NCBI RefSeq assembly: GCF_000828055.2
Contig: NZ_CP010523.2
Location: 992,001 to 1,056,000, forward strand
Direction of reading: 5' to 3'
DNA: 64,000 nucleotides
Origin: Klebsiella variicola
GTDB lineage: Bacteria > Pseudomonadota > Gammaproteobacteria > Enterobacterales > Enterobacteriaceae
Both the position numbers and the translations under genes were made by a program. The notes below the pieces were generated by a model, which was given only the letters and a program-made list of their open reading frames with translations, made no database searches and was not told the DNA's origin. Below, one piece after another: positions 50,225 to 61,516 of this stretch. How positions within the stretch are numbered: the first letter of the stretch is position 1; each line of letters starts with the position of its first letter.

Positions 50225-51640
50225 GTGGATTACTTGCCCCTTTTTGCCGAACTGAAACAAAGGCCCGTGCTGGTGATCGGCGGCGATGAGATTGCTGAAC
50301 GCAAGATTAAATTCCTGCTGCGCGCTCAGGCGCAGGTGCAGGTGGTCGCCGGGACGCTCTCTCCGGCGCTGGCCGATCTGGCGGCGCGCCAGGCGCTTAG
50401 CTGGCGGGCGACGGAATTTAGCGAGTCGCTGGTGGATGATGTCTTTCTGGTGATTGCGGCCACGGAGGATGAGGCGCTTAACCAGCGGGTGTTTGCGGCG
50501 GCTAACGCGCGCTACCGGTTGGTCAACGTGGTGGATAACCAGGCGCTGTGCTCGTTTGTCTTCCCTTCTATCGTCGACCGTTCGCCGCTGCTGGTGGCGA
50601 TCTCCTCCAGCGGCAAAGCGCCAGTGCTGTCGCGCATTCTGCGCGAGAAAATTGAAGCGCTGCTGCCGACGAACCTCGGGCGGCTGGCGGAATCGGCGAG
50701 CTACTGGCGTAACCATCTGAAAACTCGTCTGACGACCACCGAAGCGCGTCGCCGCTTCTGGGAACGCGTCTTTACCGGCCGCTTTGCCAGCCTGATGGTG
50801 GCGGGCAATCATGCGGAGGCGGAAAAGGCGCTGCAGGATGAGCTGGATAAGCCCGAACGCGAGACGGGAGAAATTATTCTGGTGGGCGCCGGGCCGGGCG
50901 ATGCCGGGCTGCTGACCCTTCGTGGTCTGCAGGCGATCCAGCAGGCGGACGTGGTTTTCCACGACCACCTGGTGACCCCGCCGGTTCTCGAGCTGGTGCG
51001 CCGTGATGCCGAGCTGATCTGTGTCGGCAAACGCGCCGGCGAGCACTCGGTGCCGCAGCATGAAACCAATCAGCTGCTGGTGGCGGCGGCGAAGGCAGGG
51101 AAAACCGTCGTGCGTCTGAAGGGCGGGGATCCGTTTATTTTTGGCCGCGGCGCAGAAGAGCTGCAGGCTGCCGCCGAAGCGGGGATCCCGTTCCAGGTGG
51201 TGCCTGGCGTCACTGCTGCTGCCGGGGCGACGGCCTACGCCGGTATTCCGCTGACCCATCGCGACTATGCGCAAAGCGCCGTCTTTGTCACCGGCCACTA
51301 CAAGCCGGACAGCGCCCCCTTCGACTGGTCGCTGCTGGCGAAGAGCCAACAAACGCTGGCGATCTACATGGGCACCATGAAGGCGGCGGAAATCAGCGCG
51401 CAGTTGATCGCCCACGGTCGCGACAGCGCTACGCCGGTCGCGGTGATTTCCCGCGGTACCCGCGACGATCAGCAGACGATAACCGGCACATTGCAACAAC
51501 TCGAACACCTGGCGAAAGACGCCCCGATGCCCGCCCTGCTGGTGGTCGGCGAAGTGGTGCAGCTGCATCAGCAGCTCGCCTGGTTTCAACATACATCATC
51601 CGCCGAAGGGTTTAACGCTTCGGTGGTCAATCTGGCTTAA
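50225..51640 (+). CDS. cysG: Siroheme synthase CysG, copy at the head of cysDNC
   Basis: CysG makes siroheme from uroporphyrinogen III. The N-terminal half is the NAD-dependent dehydrogenase/ferrochelatase ([11 protein letters not shown] near 16; [25 protein letters not shown] near 120). The C-terminal half, from about residue 215, is the SAM methyltransferase ([44 protein letters not shown]). The 471 residues fit the family. The GTG start at 50225 opens with the conserved MDYLPLF; no better ATG exists. Compared with the nirB-linked E. coli CysG it is clearly divergent, so I expect another copy elsewhere. Placing it here ties siroheme supply to sulfite reductase demand under CysB. Confidence 0.93.
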   Translation: MDYLPLFAELKQRPVLVIGGDEIAERKIKFLLRAQAQVQVVAGTLSPALADLAARQALSWRATEFSESLVDDVFLVIAATEDEALNQRVFAAANARYRLVNVVDNQALCSFVFPSIVDRSPLLVAISSSGKAPVLSRILREKIEALLPTNLGRLAESASYWRNHLKTRLTTTEARRRFWERVFTGRFASLMVAGNHAEAEKALQDELDKPERETGEIILVGAGPGDAGLLTLRGLQAIQQADVVFHDHLVTPPVLELVRRDAELICVGKRAGEHSVPQHETNQLLVAAAKAGKTVVRLKGGDPFIFGRGAEELQAAAEAGIPFQVVPGVTAAAGATAYAGIPLTHRDYAQSAVFVTGHYKPDSAPFDWSLLAKSQQTLAIYMGTMKAAEISAQLIAHGRDSATPVAVISRGTRDDQQTITGTLQQLEHLAKDAPMPALLVVGEVVQLHQQLAWFQHTSSAEGFNASVVNLA

Positions 51641-51649
51641 GGAACGGTT

Positions 51650-52558
51650 ATGGACCAAAAACGACTCACTCACCTGCGGCAACTGGAGGCGGAAAGCATC
51701 CATATTATTCGTGAGGTGGCCGCCGAATTTTCTAACCCGGTGATGATGTACTCCATCGGGAAAGATTCCAGCGTAATGCTGCATCTGGCGCGCAAAGCGT
51801 TTTATCCGGGAACCCTGCCGTTCCCGCTGCTGCACGTCGATACCGGCTGGAAATTCCGTGAGATGTATGAGTTCCGCGACCGTACCGCCAAAGCCTACGG
51901 CTGTGAGCTGCTGGTGCATAAAAACCCGGAAGGGGTGGCGATGGGCATCAACCCGTTTGTCCACGGCAGCGCTAAGCATACCGATATCATGAAAACGGAA
52001 GGCCTGAAGCAGGCGCTGAACAAATACGGCTTTGACGCCGCGTTCGGCGGCGCGCGTCGCGACGAAGAGAAATCCCGCGCGAAAGAGCGCATCTACTCCT
52101 TCCGCGACCGCTTCCACCGCTGGGACCCGAAAAATCAGCGTCCGGAGCTGTGGCACAACTACAACGGCCAGATTAACAAAGGCGAAAGCATCCGCGTCTT
52201 CCCGCTCTCCAACTGGACTGAGCTGGATATCTGGCAGTACATCTATCTGGAAAATATTGAAATCGTGCCGCTGTATCTGGCCGCTGAGCGCCCGGTGCTG
52301 GAGCGCGACGGTATGCTGATGATGATCGATGACGACCGTATCGATCTGCAGCCGGGCGAAGTGATTGAAAAACGGATGGTGCGTTTCCGTACCCTTGGCT
52401 GCTGGCCGCTGACCGGCGCAGTGGAGTCTGAAGCGCAGACGCTGCCGGAAATTATTGAAGAGATGCTGGTATCGACCACCAGCGAACGTCAGGGCCGCGT
52501 GATTGACCGCGACCAGGCCGGCTCGATGGAGCTGAAGAAACGTCAGGGGTATTTCTAA
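51650..52558 (+). CDS. cysD: Sulfate adenylyltransferase subunit 2
   Basis: CysD is the catalytic subunit of ATP sulfurylase and forms APS from ATP and sulfate. The 302 residues match E. coli CysD. The PP-loop motif [19 protein letters not shown] is near residue 35, and the [17 protein letters not shown] segment is intact. It follows cysG by nine bases and precedes cysN by nine, so it belongs to one operon. Confidence 0.98.
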   Translation: MDQKRLTHLRQLEAESIHIIREVAAEFSNPVMMYSIGKDSSVMLHLARKAFYPGTLPFPLLHVDTGWKFREMYEFRDRTAKAYGCELLVHKNPEGVAMGINPFVHGSAKHTDIMKTEGLKQALNKYGFDAAFGGARRDEEKSRAKERIYSFRDRFHRWDPKNQRPELWHNYNGQINKGESIRVFPLSNWTELDIWQYIYLENIEIVPLYLAAERPVLERDGMLMMIDDDRIDLQPGEVIEKRMVRFRTLGCWPLTGAVESEAQTLPEIIEEMLVSTTSERQGRVIDRDQAGSMELKKRQGYF

Positions 52559-52567
52559 GGAGCCGCC

Positions 52568-53995
52568 ATGAACACCACAATTGCCCAACAAATTGCTAAT
52601 GAAGGCGGCGTAGAAGCTTACCTGCACGCGCAACAGCACAAGAGCCTGCTGCGTTTTCTGACCTGCGGCAGCGTCGATGATGGCAAAAGCACCTTAATTG
52701 GCCGTCTGCTGCACGATACGCGCCAGATCTATGAAGACCAGCTGTCGTCTCTGCACAACGACAGCAAGCGTCACGGTACCCAGGGCGAAAAACTGGACCT
52801 GGCGCTGCTGGTGGACGGCCTGCAGGCTGAGCGTGAGCAGGGCATCACCATCGATGTCGCTTACCGTTACTTCTCGACCGAAAAACGCAAATTTATCATC
52901 GCCGACACCCCGGGGCACGAGCAGTACACGCGCAATATGGCCACCGGCGCGTCAACCTGCGACCTGGCGATCCTGCTGATCGATGCGCGCAAAGGCGTGC
53001 TCGACCAGACCCGCCGTCACAGCTTTATCTCTACGCTGCTGGGCATTAAGCACCTGGTGGTAGCGGTCAACAAAATGGATCTCGTCGAGTTTAGCGAAGC
53101 GCGCTTCAACGAGATCCGGGAAGATTATCTGACTTTCGCCGAGCAGCTGCCGGGCAACCTCGATATCCGCTTTGTACCGCTGTCGGCGCTGGAAGGCGAT
53201 AACGTCGCCAGCCAGAGCGCGAATATACCGTGGTACAGCGGCCCGACCCTGCTGGAAGTCCTCGAAACCGTGGAGATCCAGCGGGTGGTCGAGAGCCAGC
53301 CGCTGCGCTTCCCGGTGCAGTATGTTAACCGTCCGAACCTCGATTTCCGCGGCTTCTCCGGCACGGTCGCCTCCGGTACGGTTACCGTTGGCCAGCGTCT
53401 GAAGGTGCTGCCGTCGGGCGTCGAATCGAGCGTGGCGCGTATCGTCACCTTCGACGGCGACCTGCAGGAAGCTGCCGCCGGCGAAGCCATTACCCTTGTG
53501 CTGAAAGATGAAATCGACATCAGCCGCGGCGACCTGCTGGTTGACGCGCAAGCCTCGCTGCCGGCGGTGCAAAGCGCCAGCATCGACGTGGTGTGGATGG
53601 CCGAGCAGCCGCTGACCCCGGGCCAGAGCTACGACATCAAAATCGCCGGGAAGAAGACCCGCGCTCGCGTCGACGCTATCCGCTACCAGGTCGATATTAA
53701 CAACCTGACCCAGCGTGAAGTCGAGTCTCTCCCGCTGAACGGCATTGGGCTGGTGGAGCTGACCTTTGACGAACCTTTAGTGCTGGATCCGTATCAGCAA
53801 AACCCGGTGACCGGCGGGCTTATCTTTATCGATCGCCTGACCAACGTCACCGTGGGCGCCGGGATGGTCAACGAGCCGCACCTGCAGGCGTCGACCTCGG
53901 CATCGCAGTACAGCGCCTTCGAGCTGGAGCTGAACCAGCTGATCCGTAAACACTTCCCACACTGGGACGCCCGCGACCTGCTGGGAGGCCAATAA
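52568..53995 (+). CDS. cysN: Sulfate adenylyltransferase subunit 1 (GTPase)
   Basis: CysN hydrolyses GTP to drive APS formation by CysD. The 475 residues match E. coli CysN. It is an elongation-factor-type GTPase: G1 GSVDDGKST near 37, G3 [18 protein letters not shown]4 NKMD, followed by beta-barrel domains. AAGGAG precedes the ATG, and its stop overlaps the cysC start. Confidence 0.98.
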   Translation: MNTTIAQQIANEGGVEAYLHAQQHKSLLRFLTCGSVDDGKSTLIGRLLHDTRQIYEDQLSSLHNDSKRHGTQGEKLDLALLVDGLQAEREQGITIDVAYRYFSTEKRKFIIADTPGHEQYTRNMATGASTCDLAILLIDARKGVLDQTRRHSFISTLLGIKHLVVAVNKMDLVEFSEARFNEIREDYLTFAEQLPGNLDIRFVPLSALEGDNVASQSANIPWYSGPTLLEVLETVEIQRVVESQPLRFPVQYVNRPNLDFRGFSGTVASGTVTVGQRLKVLPSGVESSVARIVTFDGDLQEAAAGEAITLVLKDEIDISRGDLLVDAQASLPAVQSASIDVVWMAEQPLTPGQSYDIKIAGKKTRARVDAIRYQVDINNLTQREVESLPLNGIGLVELTFDEPLVLDPYQQNPVTGGLIFIDRLTNVTVGAGMVNEPHLQASTSASQYSAFELELNQLIRKHFPHWDARDLLGGQ

Positions 53996-54600
53996 TGGCC
54001 CAGCATGACGAAAACGTCGTCTGGCATGCCCATCCTGTGACCCAGCAGCAGCGGGAGCAGCATCACGGCCATCGCGGCGTGGTGCTGTGGTTTACCGGCC
54101 TTTCGGGGTCGGGTAAATCCACTGTCGCCGGGGCGCTGGAAGAGGCGCTGCATGAGCGCGGCGTCAGCACCTATCTGCTGGACGGCGACAACGTGCGCCA
54201 TGGTCTGTGCAGCGATCTGGGATTCAGTGATGAGGATCGCAAAGAGAACATTCGCCGCGTCGGCGAAGTGGCCAGGCTGATGGTCGATGCCGGGCTGGTG
54301 GTATTGACGGCATTTATATCACCACACCGCGCGGAACGGCAGATGGTGCGCGAGCGCCTGGGGGAGGGACGCTTTATCGAAGTGTTCGTCGATACCCCGC
54401 TGGCCATCTGCGAGGCGCGGGATCCGAAAGGATTATACAAGAAGGCGCGGGCAGGGGAATTACGCAATTTCACCGGCATAGACTCGGTCTATGAGGCACC
54501 GGAAAAGGCGGAAATTCATCTGGATGGTGAACAATTGGTAACAAATTTGGTGCACCAACTATTAGACCTGCTGCAACAGAGCGATATTATCAGATCCTGA
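53995..54600 (+). CDS. cysC: Adenylyl-sulfate (APS) kinase
   Basis: CysC phosphorylates APS to PAPS, the substrate of CysH. The 201 residues match E. coli CysC. The P-loop is GLSGSGKST near residue 37; [20 protein letters not shown] and the [28 protein letters not shown]-binding region are intact. The ATG overlaps the cysN stop (TAATG). Confidence 0.98.
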   Translation: MAQHDENVVWHAHPVTQQQREQHHGHRGVVLWFTGLSGSGKSTVAGALEEALHERGVSTYLLDGDNVRHGLCSDLGFSDEDRKENIRRVGEVARLMVDAGLVVLTAFISPHRAERQMVRERLGEGRFIEVFVDTPLAICEARDPKGLYKKARAGELRNFTGIDSVYEAPEKAEIHLDGEQLVTNLVHQLLDLLQQSDIIRS

Positions 54601-54650
54601 AACGGCAGCGGCATCGAGGGGTGCCGGTTGCCCGGTCTACAGGATTCGAT

Positions 54651-54977
54651 ATGCGCAATACCCAGAACCTCAGTATTATTCGTTCAGAACCGCCTCCGGC
54701 GATCGGCGACGAGACCACCTGGTCTCTGTCGGGCGCTGCCGTGGGCTTTATTTCATGGCTGCTGGCGCTGGGTATTCCCTTCCTTCTCTATGGCAGTAAT
54801 ACGCTCTTCTTCCTCCTTTACACCTGGCCGTTCTTCCTTGCGTTGATGCCGGTGGCGGTAGTGGTCGGTATTGCGCTGCACTCTCTGCTCAATGGCAAAC
54901 TGCTCTATAGCGCCAGCGCGACTATCCTGACCGTCGGGCTGATGTTTGCGCTACTCTTCCTCTGGCTGTTGGGATAA
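54651..54977 (+). CDS. ygbE: Inner membrane protein YgbE (DUF3561)
   Basis: A small membrane protein of 108 residues with three predicted helices (GAAVGFISWLLALGIPFLLYG, LFFLLYTWPFFLALMPVAVVVGIAL, ATILTVGLMFALLFLWLLG). It belongs to DUF3561 and has no known function. I start at ATG 54651, matching the E. coli MRN start; an in-frame ATG at 54621 is less likely. It lies between cysC and ftsB as in E. coli. Confidence 0.92.
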   Translation: MRNTQNLSIIRSEPPPAIGDETTWSLSGAAVGFISWLLALGIPFLLYGSNTLFFLLYTWPFFLALMPVAVVVGIALHSLLNGKLLYSASATILTVGLMFALLFLWLLG

Positions 54978-55117
54978 CCCGTTTCCGGGATGAATCAAGC
55001 ATGGGTATCGGCAGCAAAAATATGGTACAGTCCCCGCGTTACGCGGCATCGTCCGCGCGCCCCGGTAGCGTACCCGGGCGAGTTTTGGGATGATGATGCC
55101 GTTTTTCAGGGGGCAGG

Positions 55118-55435
55118 ATGGGTAAACTAACGCTGCTATTATTAGCTTTGCTGGTCTGGCTACAGTATTCACTGTGGTTCGGTAAAAACGGCCTGCACGA
55201 CTACACGCGGGTTAACGACGACGTCACCGCCCAGCAGGCGACTAACGCCAAATTAAAAGCACGCAACGATCAGCTATTTGCCGAAATTGACGACCTCAAC
55301 GGCGGGCAGGAAGCGATCGAGGAGCGTGCGCGCAATGAACTCAGTATGACCCGCCCGGGCGAAACCTTCTATCGTCTGGTACCGGATGCGTCTAAACGCA
55401 ACCAGGCATCGGGGCAACAGCAGAACAATCGATAA
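55118..55435 (+). CDS. ftsB: Cell division protein FtsB
   Basis: FtsB forms the FtsQBL subcomplex of the divisome. The 105 residues have one N-terminal membrane helix ([18 protein letters not shown]), then a periplasmic coiled coil (about residues 28-74), then the conserved [16 protein letters not shown] end. Two residues longer than E. coli at the variable tail. CAGG-GGGCAGG precedes the ATG. ispD starts 19 bases downstream. Confidence 0.97.
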
Positions 55436-55454
55436 CCAGGCCCAGGATTACGAC

Positions 55455-56165
55455 ATGGCAGCCACTTTTCCGGGCGTTTGCGCCGTGGTGCCGGCAGCCG
55501 GTTTTGGCCGCCGCATGCAAACGGAATGCCCGAAACAATATCTCTCAATCGGTAACAAAACGATTCTCGAACATGCCGTCGCCGCACTGCTGGCGAATGC
55601 GTGCGTCCAGCGCGTGGTGATTGCCGTCAGCCCCGGCGATCGGCGCTTCAGCCAGCTACCGCTGGCGCAGCACCCGCAAATTACCGTCGTGGATGGCGGC
55701 GCCGAGCGCGCCGATTCCGTGCTCGCGGGCCTGAAGGCGTTGCCGGAGGCGCAGTGGGTGCTGGTGCATGACGCCGCGCGCCCCTGCCTGCATCAGGACG
55801 ACCTCAGCCGTCTGCTGGCGCTCAGCGAAACCAGCCGTGTCGGCGGGATCCTCGCGGCGCCGGTGCGCGACACCATGAAGCGCGCCGAGCCGGGCAAAAC
55901 CGCTATCGCCCATACCGTCGATCGTAATGACCTGTGGCATGCGCTCACCCCGCAATTTTTCCCTCGCGAGCTGCTGGTGGATTGCCTCACCCGGGCGCTG
56001 AACGAGGGGGCGACCATCACTGATGAAGCCTCGGCGCTGGAGTACTGCGGCTTCCATCCGCAACTGGTCGCCGGTCGCGCGGATAATATTAAAGTGACGC
56101 GCCCGGAAGACCTGGCGCTGGCTGAATTTTACCTCACCCGTTCCCGACACCAGGAGAAAGCTTAA
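55455..56165 (+). CDS. ispD: 2-C-methyl-D-erythritol 4-phosphate cytidylyltransferase
   Basis: IspD joins CTP to methylerythritol phosphate in the non-mevalonate isoprenoid pathway. The 236 residues equal the E. coli length. The CTP-binding [18 protein letters not shown] region near residue 14 and the [11 protein letters not shown] and [12 protein letters not shown] segments are intact. I chose ATG 55455 for the [16 protein letters not shown] start. The stop overlaps the ispF start. Confidence 0.97.
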
Positions 56166-56644
56166 TGCGAATTGGACATGGTTTTGACGTACACGCTTTT
56201 GGCGGTGAAGGCCCAATCATTATTGGCGGGGTACGCATTCCTTATGAAAAAGGGCTGCTGGCCCACTCCGACGGCGACGTCGCGCTGCATGCGCTGACCG
56301 ACGCGCTGCTGGGCGCCGCGGCGCTCGGCGATATCGGCAAACTGTTCCCCGATACCGATCCGGCGTTTAAAGGCGCCGATAGCCGCGAACTGCTGCGCGA
56401 AGCGTGGCGTCGTATTCAGGCCAAAGGCTATACGCTCGGCAACGTCGACGTCACCATTATCGCCCAGGCGCCGAAGATGCTGCCGCATATTCCGCAGATG
56501 CGCGTCTTTATCGCTGAAGATCTCGGCTGCCATATGGACGACGTCAACGTGAAAGCGACCACCACCGAGAAGCTGGGCTTCACCGGCCGCGGGGAAGGGA
56601 TCGCCTGCGAAGCGGTCGCGCTGCTGCGTAAGGCCGAAAAATGA
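56165..56644 (+). CDS. ispF: 2-C-methyl-D-erythritol 2,4-cyclodiphosphate synthase
   Basis: IspF closes the cyclodiphosphate ring two steps after IspD. The 159 residues fit the family. The zinc ligands are in [11 protein letters not shown] (Asp8, His10) and [18 protein letters not shown] (His42). The trimer-forming C-terminus with [16 protein letters not shown] is intact. It is coupled to ispD and truD by overlapping codons. Confidence 0.97.
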   Translation: MRIGHGFDVHAFGGEGPIIIGGVRIPYEKGLLAHSDGDVALHALTDALLGAAALGDIGKLFPDTDPAFKGADSRELLREAWRRIQAKGYTLGNVDVTIIAQAPKMLPHIPQMRVFIAEDLGCHMDDVNVKATTTEKLGFTGRGEGIACEAVALLRKAEK

Positions 56645-57690
56645 TCGCCTTTGACCAACTGACCTGGCTGCACGGCAAGCCGCAGAGCAGCGGGCTGCTG
56701 AAAGCCAATCCGGAAGATTTTCTGGTAGTGGAGGATCTGGGCTTTGCGCCGGACGGCGAAGGCGAACATGTGCTGGTGCGGATCCTGAAAAACGGCTGCA
56801 ATACGCGCTTTGTCGCCGACGCGCTGGCGAAATTCCTCAAGATCCACGCCCGTGAAGTGAGCTTCGCCGGGCAAAAGGATAAGCACGCCGTCACCGAGCA
56901 GTGGCTGTGCGCGCGGGTGCCCGGCAAAGAGATGCCGGACCTGAGCAAATTTCAGCTCGAGGGCTGCCAGGTACTGGAATATGCCCGCCATAAGCGTAAG
57001 CTGCGTTTAGGCGCGCTGAAAGGCAACCAGTTTACCGTGATCCTGCGCGAGATTAGCCATCGCCAGGACGTGGAGACGCGTCTGCAGGCCATCGCTGAAC
57101 GGGGCGTACCGAACTATTTCGGCGCGCAGCGCTTTGGCATTGGCGGCAGTAATCTGCAGGGCGCGTTGCGCTGGGCGGAAAGCGACGCGCCGGTGCGCGA
57201 TCGCAATAAGCGCAGTTTTTGGTTGTCGGCGGCCCGCAGTGCGTTGTTTAATCAGCAAGTCAGTATTAGATTAAAAAAAACGGAATTTAATCAGGTTGTT
57301 GATGGCGATGCGCTACAATTAGCGGGGCGTGGGAGCTGGTTTGTCGTCACACCGGAAGAACTCGAGGTTTCGCAGGCGCGGGTGCACAACCGCGAACTGA
57401 TGATCACGGCTGCGCTGCCGGGCAGCGGCGACTGGGGAAGCCAGCGCGACGCTCTGGCCGCCGAGCAGGCCGCCATCGCCGAAGAAACGTCGCTGCAGGC
57501 GCTGTTGGTGCGGGAGAAAGTTGAGGCGGCGCGCCGGGCGATGCTCCTCTATCCGCAGCAGCTTAGCTGGAACTGGTGGGATGACGTAACCGTTGAACTG
57601 CGTTTCTGGCTGCCGGCGGGCAGCTTCGCCACCAGCGTGGTCAGGGAGCTTATCAATACAACGGGTGACTATGCGAATATTGCTGAGTAA
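56641..57690 (+). CDS. truD: tRNA pseudouridine(13) synthase TruD
   Basis: TruD forms pseudouridine 13 in tRNA-Glu. The 349 residues match E. coli TruD. The catalytic Asp is within the motif [14 protein letters not shown] (near residue 80), and [18 protein letters not shown] and [10 protein letters not shown] are conserved. A short run near 57270-57300 is AT-rich, as seen in E. coli. It overlaps ispF by four bases and surE by 20. Confidence 0.96.
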   Translation: MIAFDQLTWLHGKPQSSGLLKANPEDFLVVEDLGFAPDGEGEHVLVRILKNGCNTRFVADALAKFLKIHAREVSFAGQKDKHAVTEQWLCARVPGKEMPDLSKFQLEGCQVLEYARHKRKLRLGALKGNQFTVILREISHRQDVETRLQAIAERGVPNYFGAQRFGIGGSNLQGALRWAESDAPVRDRNKRSFWLSAARSALFNQQVSIRLKKTEFNQVVDGDALQLAGRGSWFVVTPEELEVSQARVHNRELMITAALPGSGDWGSQRDALAAEQAAIAEETSLQALLVREKVEAARRAMLLYPQQLSWNWWDDVTVELRFWLPAGSFATSVVRELINTTGDYANIAE

Positions 57691-58432
57691 CGATGACGGG
57701 ATCCATGCGCCGGGGATACAGACCCTGGCAAAGGCCTTAAGGGAGTTTGCCGAGGTCCAGGTTGTTGCACCCGATCGTAACCGCAGCGGAGCCTCGAATT
57801 CGCTGACGCTGGAATCATCCCTGCGTACGTTTACCTTTGAAAATGGCGACATCGCCGTCCAGATGGGCACCCCGACCGACTGCGTCTATCTCGGCGTGAA
57901 CGCGCTGATGCGCCCGCGTCCGGACATCGTCGTTTCCGGCATTAACGCGGGTCCCAACCTGGGCGATGACGTCATCTATTCCGGCACCGTGGCCGCAGCG
58001 ATGGAAGGCCGCCATCTGGGGTTCCCCGCGCTGGCCGTGTCGCTGAACGGCTATCAGCATTACGATACCGCCGCGGCGGTAACCTGCACCATTCTGCGCG
58101 CCTTAAGCCGCGAGCCGCTGCGTACCGGACGGATCCTTAACATCAACGTGCCGGATCTCCCGCTTGATCAAATCAAGGGCATTCGCGTGACCCGCTGCGG
58201 CAACCGCCATCCGGCCGACCAGGTGATCCCGCAAAAAGATCCGCGCGGCAACACCCTGTACTGGATTGGCCCGCCGGGCGATAAGCGCGATGCCGGGCCG
58301 GGCACCGATTTTGCGGCAGTGGATGAAGGCTATGTTTCCGTGACGCCATTGCACGTCGATTTAACCGCCCATCAGGCGCATGAGGTAGTCAGCGATTGGC
58401 TGGAACGTGTCGGGGTTGACGGGCAATGGTAA
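57671..58432 (+). CDS. surE: 5'/3'-nucleotidase SurE
   Basis: SurE is a metal-dependent nucleotidase and exopolyphosphatase used in stationary-phase stress. The 253 residues match E. coli SurE. The metal site DD and motif [17 protein letters not shown] open the protein; [23 protein letters not shown] and [25 protein letters not shown] are intact. The ATG at 57671 lies inside the end of truD. Its stop overlaps the pcm start by seven bases. Confidence 0.97.
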   Translation: MRILLSNDDGIHAPGIQTLAKALREFAEVQVVAPDRNRSGASNSLTLESSLRTFTFENGDIAVQMGTPTDCVYLGVNALMRPRPDIVVSGINAGPNLGDDVIYSGTVAAAMEGRHLGFPALAVSLNGYQHYDTAAAVTCTILRALSREPLRTGRILNINVPDLPLDQIKGIRVTRCGNRHPADQVIPQKDPRGNTLYWIGPPGDKRDAGPGTDFAAVDEGYVSVTPLHVDLTAHQAHEVVSDWLERVGVDGQW

Positions 58433-59052
58433 GTAAACGTGTTGAAAGTTTGTTGAATCAACTGCGCACGCAGGGCATCGTCGATGAGCGTGTCCTCGAG
58501 GCGATCGCGCGGGTCCCGCGCGAAAAATTTGTTGATGAAGCCTTTGAACATAAAGCGTGGGAAAACACCGCGCTGCCGATTGGCCAGGGGCAGACCATCT
58601 CCCAGCCTTACATGGTGGCGCGGATGACCGAGCTGCTGACGCTGACGCCGGAGTCGCGCGTGCTGGAGATCGGCACTGGTTCCGGCTACCAGACGGCCAT
58701 CCTGGCGCACCTGGTGCATCACGTTTGCTCGGTGGAGCGGATTAAGAGTTTACAGTGGCAGGCGCGTCGTCGCCTGAAACAACTTGATTTACATAATGTT
58801 TCAACCCGTCATGGCGATGGGTGGCAAGGTTGGCAGGCACGGGCGCCGTTTGATGCCATTATTGTGACGGCGGCCCCGCCGGAGATTCCAACCGCGCTGC
58901 TGGCGCAGCTGGATGACGAAGGCGTGCTGGTGCTGCCGGTTGGCGAAGAGCATCAGTTTCTCAAACGGATCCGTCGCCGGGGCAACGAATTTATCATTGA
59001 TACCGTCGAGGCCGTTCGCTTTGTTCCCCTGGTGAAGGGGGAGCTGGCCTGA
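58426..59052 (+). CDS. pcm: Protein-L-isoaspartate O-methyltransferase
   Basis: Pcm methylates isoaspartyl residues in aged proteins so they can be repaired. The 208 residues equal the E. coli enzyme. The SAM motif is [18 protein letters not shown] near residue 80, and the substrate segment is [19 protein letters not shown]. It is expressed with surE and lies upstream of nlpD-rpoS, a stationary-phase gene group. Confidence 0.97.
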   Translation: MVSKRVESLLNQLRTQGIVDERVLEAIARVPREKFVDEAFEHKAWENTALPIGQGQTISQPYMVARMTELLTLTPESRVLEIGTGSGYQTAILAHLVHHVCSVERIKSLQWQARRRLKQLDLHNVSTRHGDGWQGWQARAPFDAIIVTAAPPEIPTALLAQLDDEGVLVLPVGEEHQFLKRIRRRGNEFIIDTVEAVRFVPLVKGELA

Positions 59053-59122
59053 GACCCGGATTATTCCAGGTTTTTTTTGCCTGACTTTAGGCGTAGGGTG
59101 GACGCATTTTTCAGTGTCCTGG

Positions 59123-59137
59123 CCGGGCGCCGCCCGG
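59123..59137. repeat. Short REP-like palindrome between pcm and nlpD
   Basis: CCGGGC (59123-59128) and GCCCGG (59132-59137) form a compact G-C palindrome within a 125-base gap. It resembles the core of a truncated REP unit. A T-rich run (GGTTTTTTTT) lies shortly after the pcm stop. Confidence 0.45.
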
Positions 59138-59177
59138 TAAGCAAGATATTGGCAGTTAACATATTCCTGGGGGATAA

Positions 59178-60314
59178 ATGAGCGCGGGAAGCACCAAATT
59201 TACCGTCAGCCGTATTGCGGCTCTTTCACTGGTTTCACTCTGGCTGGCCGGGTGTACCAACACCAATAATCCGCCAGCGCCGGTTAGCTCTGCCGGCGGT
59301 GCCGCCTCTTCCAGCACCAACTCCGGCATGCTGATTACGCCGCCATCCTCCGGCGTCAAGTCTGCTCCTCAGGCGCAGCCGATCCAGCCGGTACAGACCC
59401 AGACCATTCAGCCGCAGCCGACGCCGATGGCGCAGGAGCCGGTGCAGACGGTGAACGGTAAGATCGTTTACAACCGCAAATATGGCGATATTCCGAAAGG
59501 TAGCTACACCGGCGGCAGTACCTATACGGTCAAACGCGGCGACACGCTGTTCTATATCGCGTGGGTCACCGGCAACGATTTCCGCGACCTGGCGCAACGC
59601 AACAATGTCCCGGCCCCGTACGCGCTGAACGTGGGTCAGGTGCTGCAGGTCGGCAACGCCTCAGGCCAGCCGATCACTGGTGAAAACGCCGTTTCTCAGG
59701 CCAGCGCAAGGGCGAGCGGCGGTGCGACAGCCACCACAACTTCTGCACAAAAATCGACCGCGGTGGTTGCTTCACAACCGACTATTACGTATTCTGAATC
59801 TTCAGGTGAACAGAGTGCTACCAAGATGTTGCCTAATAATAAACCAGCGACCACGACCACAACGGTTGTCGCGCCGGTGACGGCACCAACAACGGTGAGC
59901 ACAACCCAGCCGACTGCAAGCAGTACGTCAACCAGTTCGCCGATCTCATCATGGCGCTGGCCGACTGATGGCAAGGTTATCGAGAACTTTAGCGGCGCGG
60001 AAGGCGGCAATAAAGGTATCGACATTGCAGGCAGTAAGGGACAGGCTATTGTCGCGACCGCCGATGGGCGTGTCGTCTATGCCGGTAACGCACTGCGCGG
60101 CTACGGTAATCTTATTATCATCAAACACAACGATGATTACCTGAGTGCCTACGCTCATAACGATACCATGCTGGTTCGGGAGCAACAGGAAGTCAAAGCG
60201 GGGCAGAAAATCGCTACCATGGGTAGCACCGGAACCAGCTCAACAAGATTACATTTTGAAATTCGTTACAAGGGGAAATCCGTCAACCCGCTGCAGTACT
60301 TACCGCAGCGATAA
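59178..60314 (+). CDS. nlpD: Murein hydrolase activator lipoprotein NlpD
   Basis: NlpD is an outer-membrane lipoprotein that activates the amidase AmiC at the septum. The 378 residues carry a lipobox LAGC near residue 26. A Pro/Gln/Thr-rich linker follows, then a LysM domain ([27 protein letters not shown], about 115-160), a second low-complexity stretch rich in Thr and Ser, and a degenerate LytM/M23 domain ([24 protein letters not shown] to the end). In LytM the zinc ligands are incomplete, as known for NlpD. The main rpoS promoter is inside nlpD in E. coli. Confidence 0.97.
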   Translation: MSAGSTKFTVSRIAALSLVSLWLAGCTNTNNPPAPVSSAGGAASSSTNSGMLITPPSSGVKSAPQAQPIQPVQTQTIQPQPTPMAQEPVQTVNGKIVYNRKYGDIPKGSYTGGSTYTVKRGDTLFYIAWVTGNDFRDLAQRNNVPAPYALNVGQVLQVGNASGQPITGENAVSQASARASGGATATTTSAQKSTAVVASQPTITYSESSGEQSATKMLPNNKPATTTTTVVAPVTAPTTVSTTQPTASSTSTSSPISSWRWPTDGKVIENFSGAEGGNKGIDIAGSKGQAIVATADGRVVYAGNALRGYGNLIIIKHNDDYLSAYAHNDTMLVREQQEVKAGQKIATMGSTGTSSTRLHFEIRYKGKSVNPLQYLPQR

Positions 60315-60431
60315 TTTGGCAAAGTACGGATAAGCGAAGCATCAGCTAACAGGCGCCAGGGCGGTGTCTACGTCCCTCTCACAGAGAGGGCAGGGGAAAT
60401 CGTCCAGGCGTCGTTTGTTGATGTGCCGTGG

Positions 60432-60470
60432 AAGGTGCTTTGCTCAGGGATCACGGGTAGGAGCCACCTT
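60432..60470 (+). promoter_or_regulatory. Inhibitory hairpin in the rpoS leader
   Basis: AAGGTG (60432-60437) can pair with CACCTT (60465-60470), which abuts the rpoS ATG, enclosing the ribosome site TAGGAG. In E. coli an equivalent fold blocks translation until the sRNAs DsrA, RprA or ArcZ open it with Hfq. The sequence GGATCACGGGTAGGAGCCACC here is close to the E. coli leader. Confidence 0.6.
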
Positions 60471-60471
60471 T

Positions 60472-61464
60472 ATGAGTCAGAATACGCTGAAAGTTCATGA
60501 TTTAAATGAAGACGCGGAATTTGATGAGAACGGAATTGAGGTTTTCGACGAGAAGGCCTTAGTAGAAGAGGAACCCAGTGATAGCGATCTGGCTGAGGAA
60601 GAGCTGCTGTCGCAAGGCGCAACACAACGCGTACTTGACGCCACTCAGCTTTATCTTGGAGAGATTGGTTATTCCCCACTGCTGACCGCGGAAGAGGAAG
60701 TCTATTTCGCGCGTCGCGCACTGCGTGGTGATGTCGCTTCACGCCGTCGCATGATTGAAAGCAACCTGCGTCTGGTGGTGAAGATTGCCCGTCGTTACAG
60801 CAATCGTGGTCTGGCGCTGCTGGATCTGATTGAAGAAGGTAACCTCGGACTGATCCGCGCCGTTGAAAAGTTTGACCCGGAACGTGGGTTCCGTTTTTCG
60901 ACTTATGCGACCTGGTGGATCCGCCAGACTATTGAACGGGCGATCATGAACCAAACCCGTACGATCCGTTTGCCGATCCACATTGTTAAAGAGCTGAACG
61001 TCTATCTGCGTACCGCGCGCGAGTTGTCCCATAAGCTGGACCACGAGCCGAGTGCGGAAGAGATTGCCGAACAGCTGGACAAACCGGTCGATGACGTCAG
61101 CCGTATGCTGCGTCTGAACGAGCGCATCACCTCCGTGGATACTCCGCTGGGTGGCGATTCAGAAAAAGCGCTGCTGGATATTCTGGCCGATGAGAAAGAG
61201 AACGGCCCGGAAGACACCACGCAGGACGATGATATGAAGCAAAGCATCGTCAAATGGCTGTTCGAACTGAACGCCAAGCAGCGTGAAGTTCTGGCGCGTC
61301 GTTTCGGTCTGCTGGGTTATGAAGCAGCCACGCTGGAAGATGTGGGCCGTGAAATTGGCCTCACCCGCGAGCGTGTGCGGCAGATCCAGGTGGAAGGTCT
61401 GCGTCGCCTGCGGGAAATTCTGCAGGGACAGGGGCTGAATATCGAAGCGCTCTTCCGCGAATAA
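60472..61464 (+). CDS. rpoS: RNA polymerase sigma factor RpoS (sigma-38)
   Basis: RpoS directs stationary-phase and general-stress transcription. The 330 residues equal E. coli RpoS. Region 1.2 and 2 are seen in [21 protein letters not shown] and [56 protein letters not shown]. Region 4 ends with [24 protein letters not shown] 60472 follows TAGGAGCCACC; upstream in-frame ATGs have no conserved sequence. It is followed by a strong terminator. Confidence 0.98.
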   Translation: MSQNTLKVHDLNEDAEFDENGIEVFDEKALVEEEPSDSDLAEEELLSQGATQRVLDATQLYLGEIGYSPLLTAEEEVYFARRALRGDVASRRRMIESNLRLVVKIARRYSNRGLALLDLIEEGNLGLIRAVEKFDPERGFRFSTYATWWIRQTIERAIMNQTRTIRLPIHIVKELNVYLRTARELSHKLDHEPSAEEIAEQLDKPVDDVSRMLRLNERITSVDTPLGGDSEKALLDILADEKENGPEDTTQDDDMKQSIVKWLFELNAKQREVLARRFGLLGYEAATLEDVGREIGLTRERVRQIQVEGLRRLREILQGQGLNIEALFRE

Positions 61465-61477
61465 GATCTTTTCTCTC

Positions 61478-61509
61478 AAAAAGGCCCCCTCGACAGTCGG
61501 GGCCTTTTT
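61478..61509. terminator. Terminator of rpoS
   Basis: AAAAAGGCCCC (61478-61488) pairs with GGGGCCTTTTT (61499-61509). The A and T flanks make it work for rpoS and for the converging gene. Confidence 0.95.
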
Positions 61510-61516
61510 CTTTGCG

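Noticed and set aside
50183-51592. 469-codon open frame antisense to cysG
   Set aside because: Low-complexity Arg/Gln/His composition and full overlap with cysG; no ribosome site or family match.
59800-59940. Low-complexity ACC/ACA-rich tract considered as a repeat element
   Set aside because: It is the Thr/Ser-rich linker of NlpD, present in other enterobacterial NlpD proteins.
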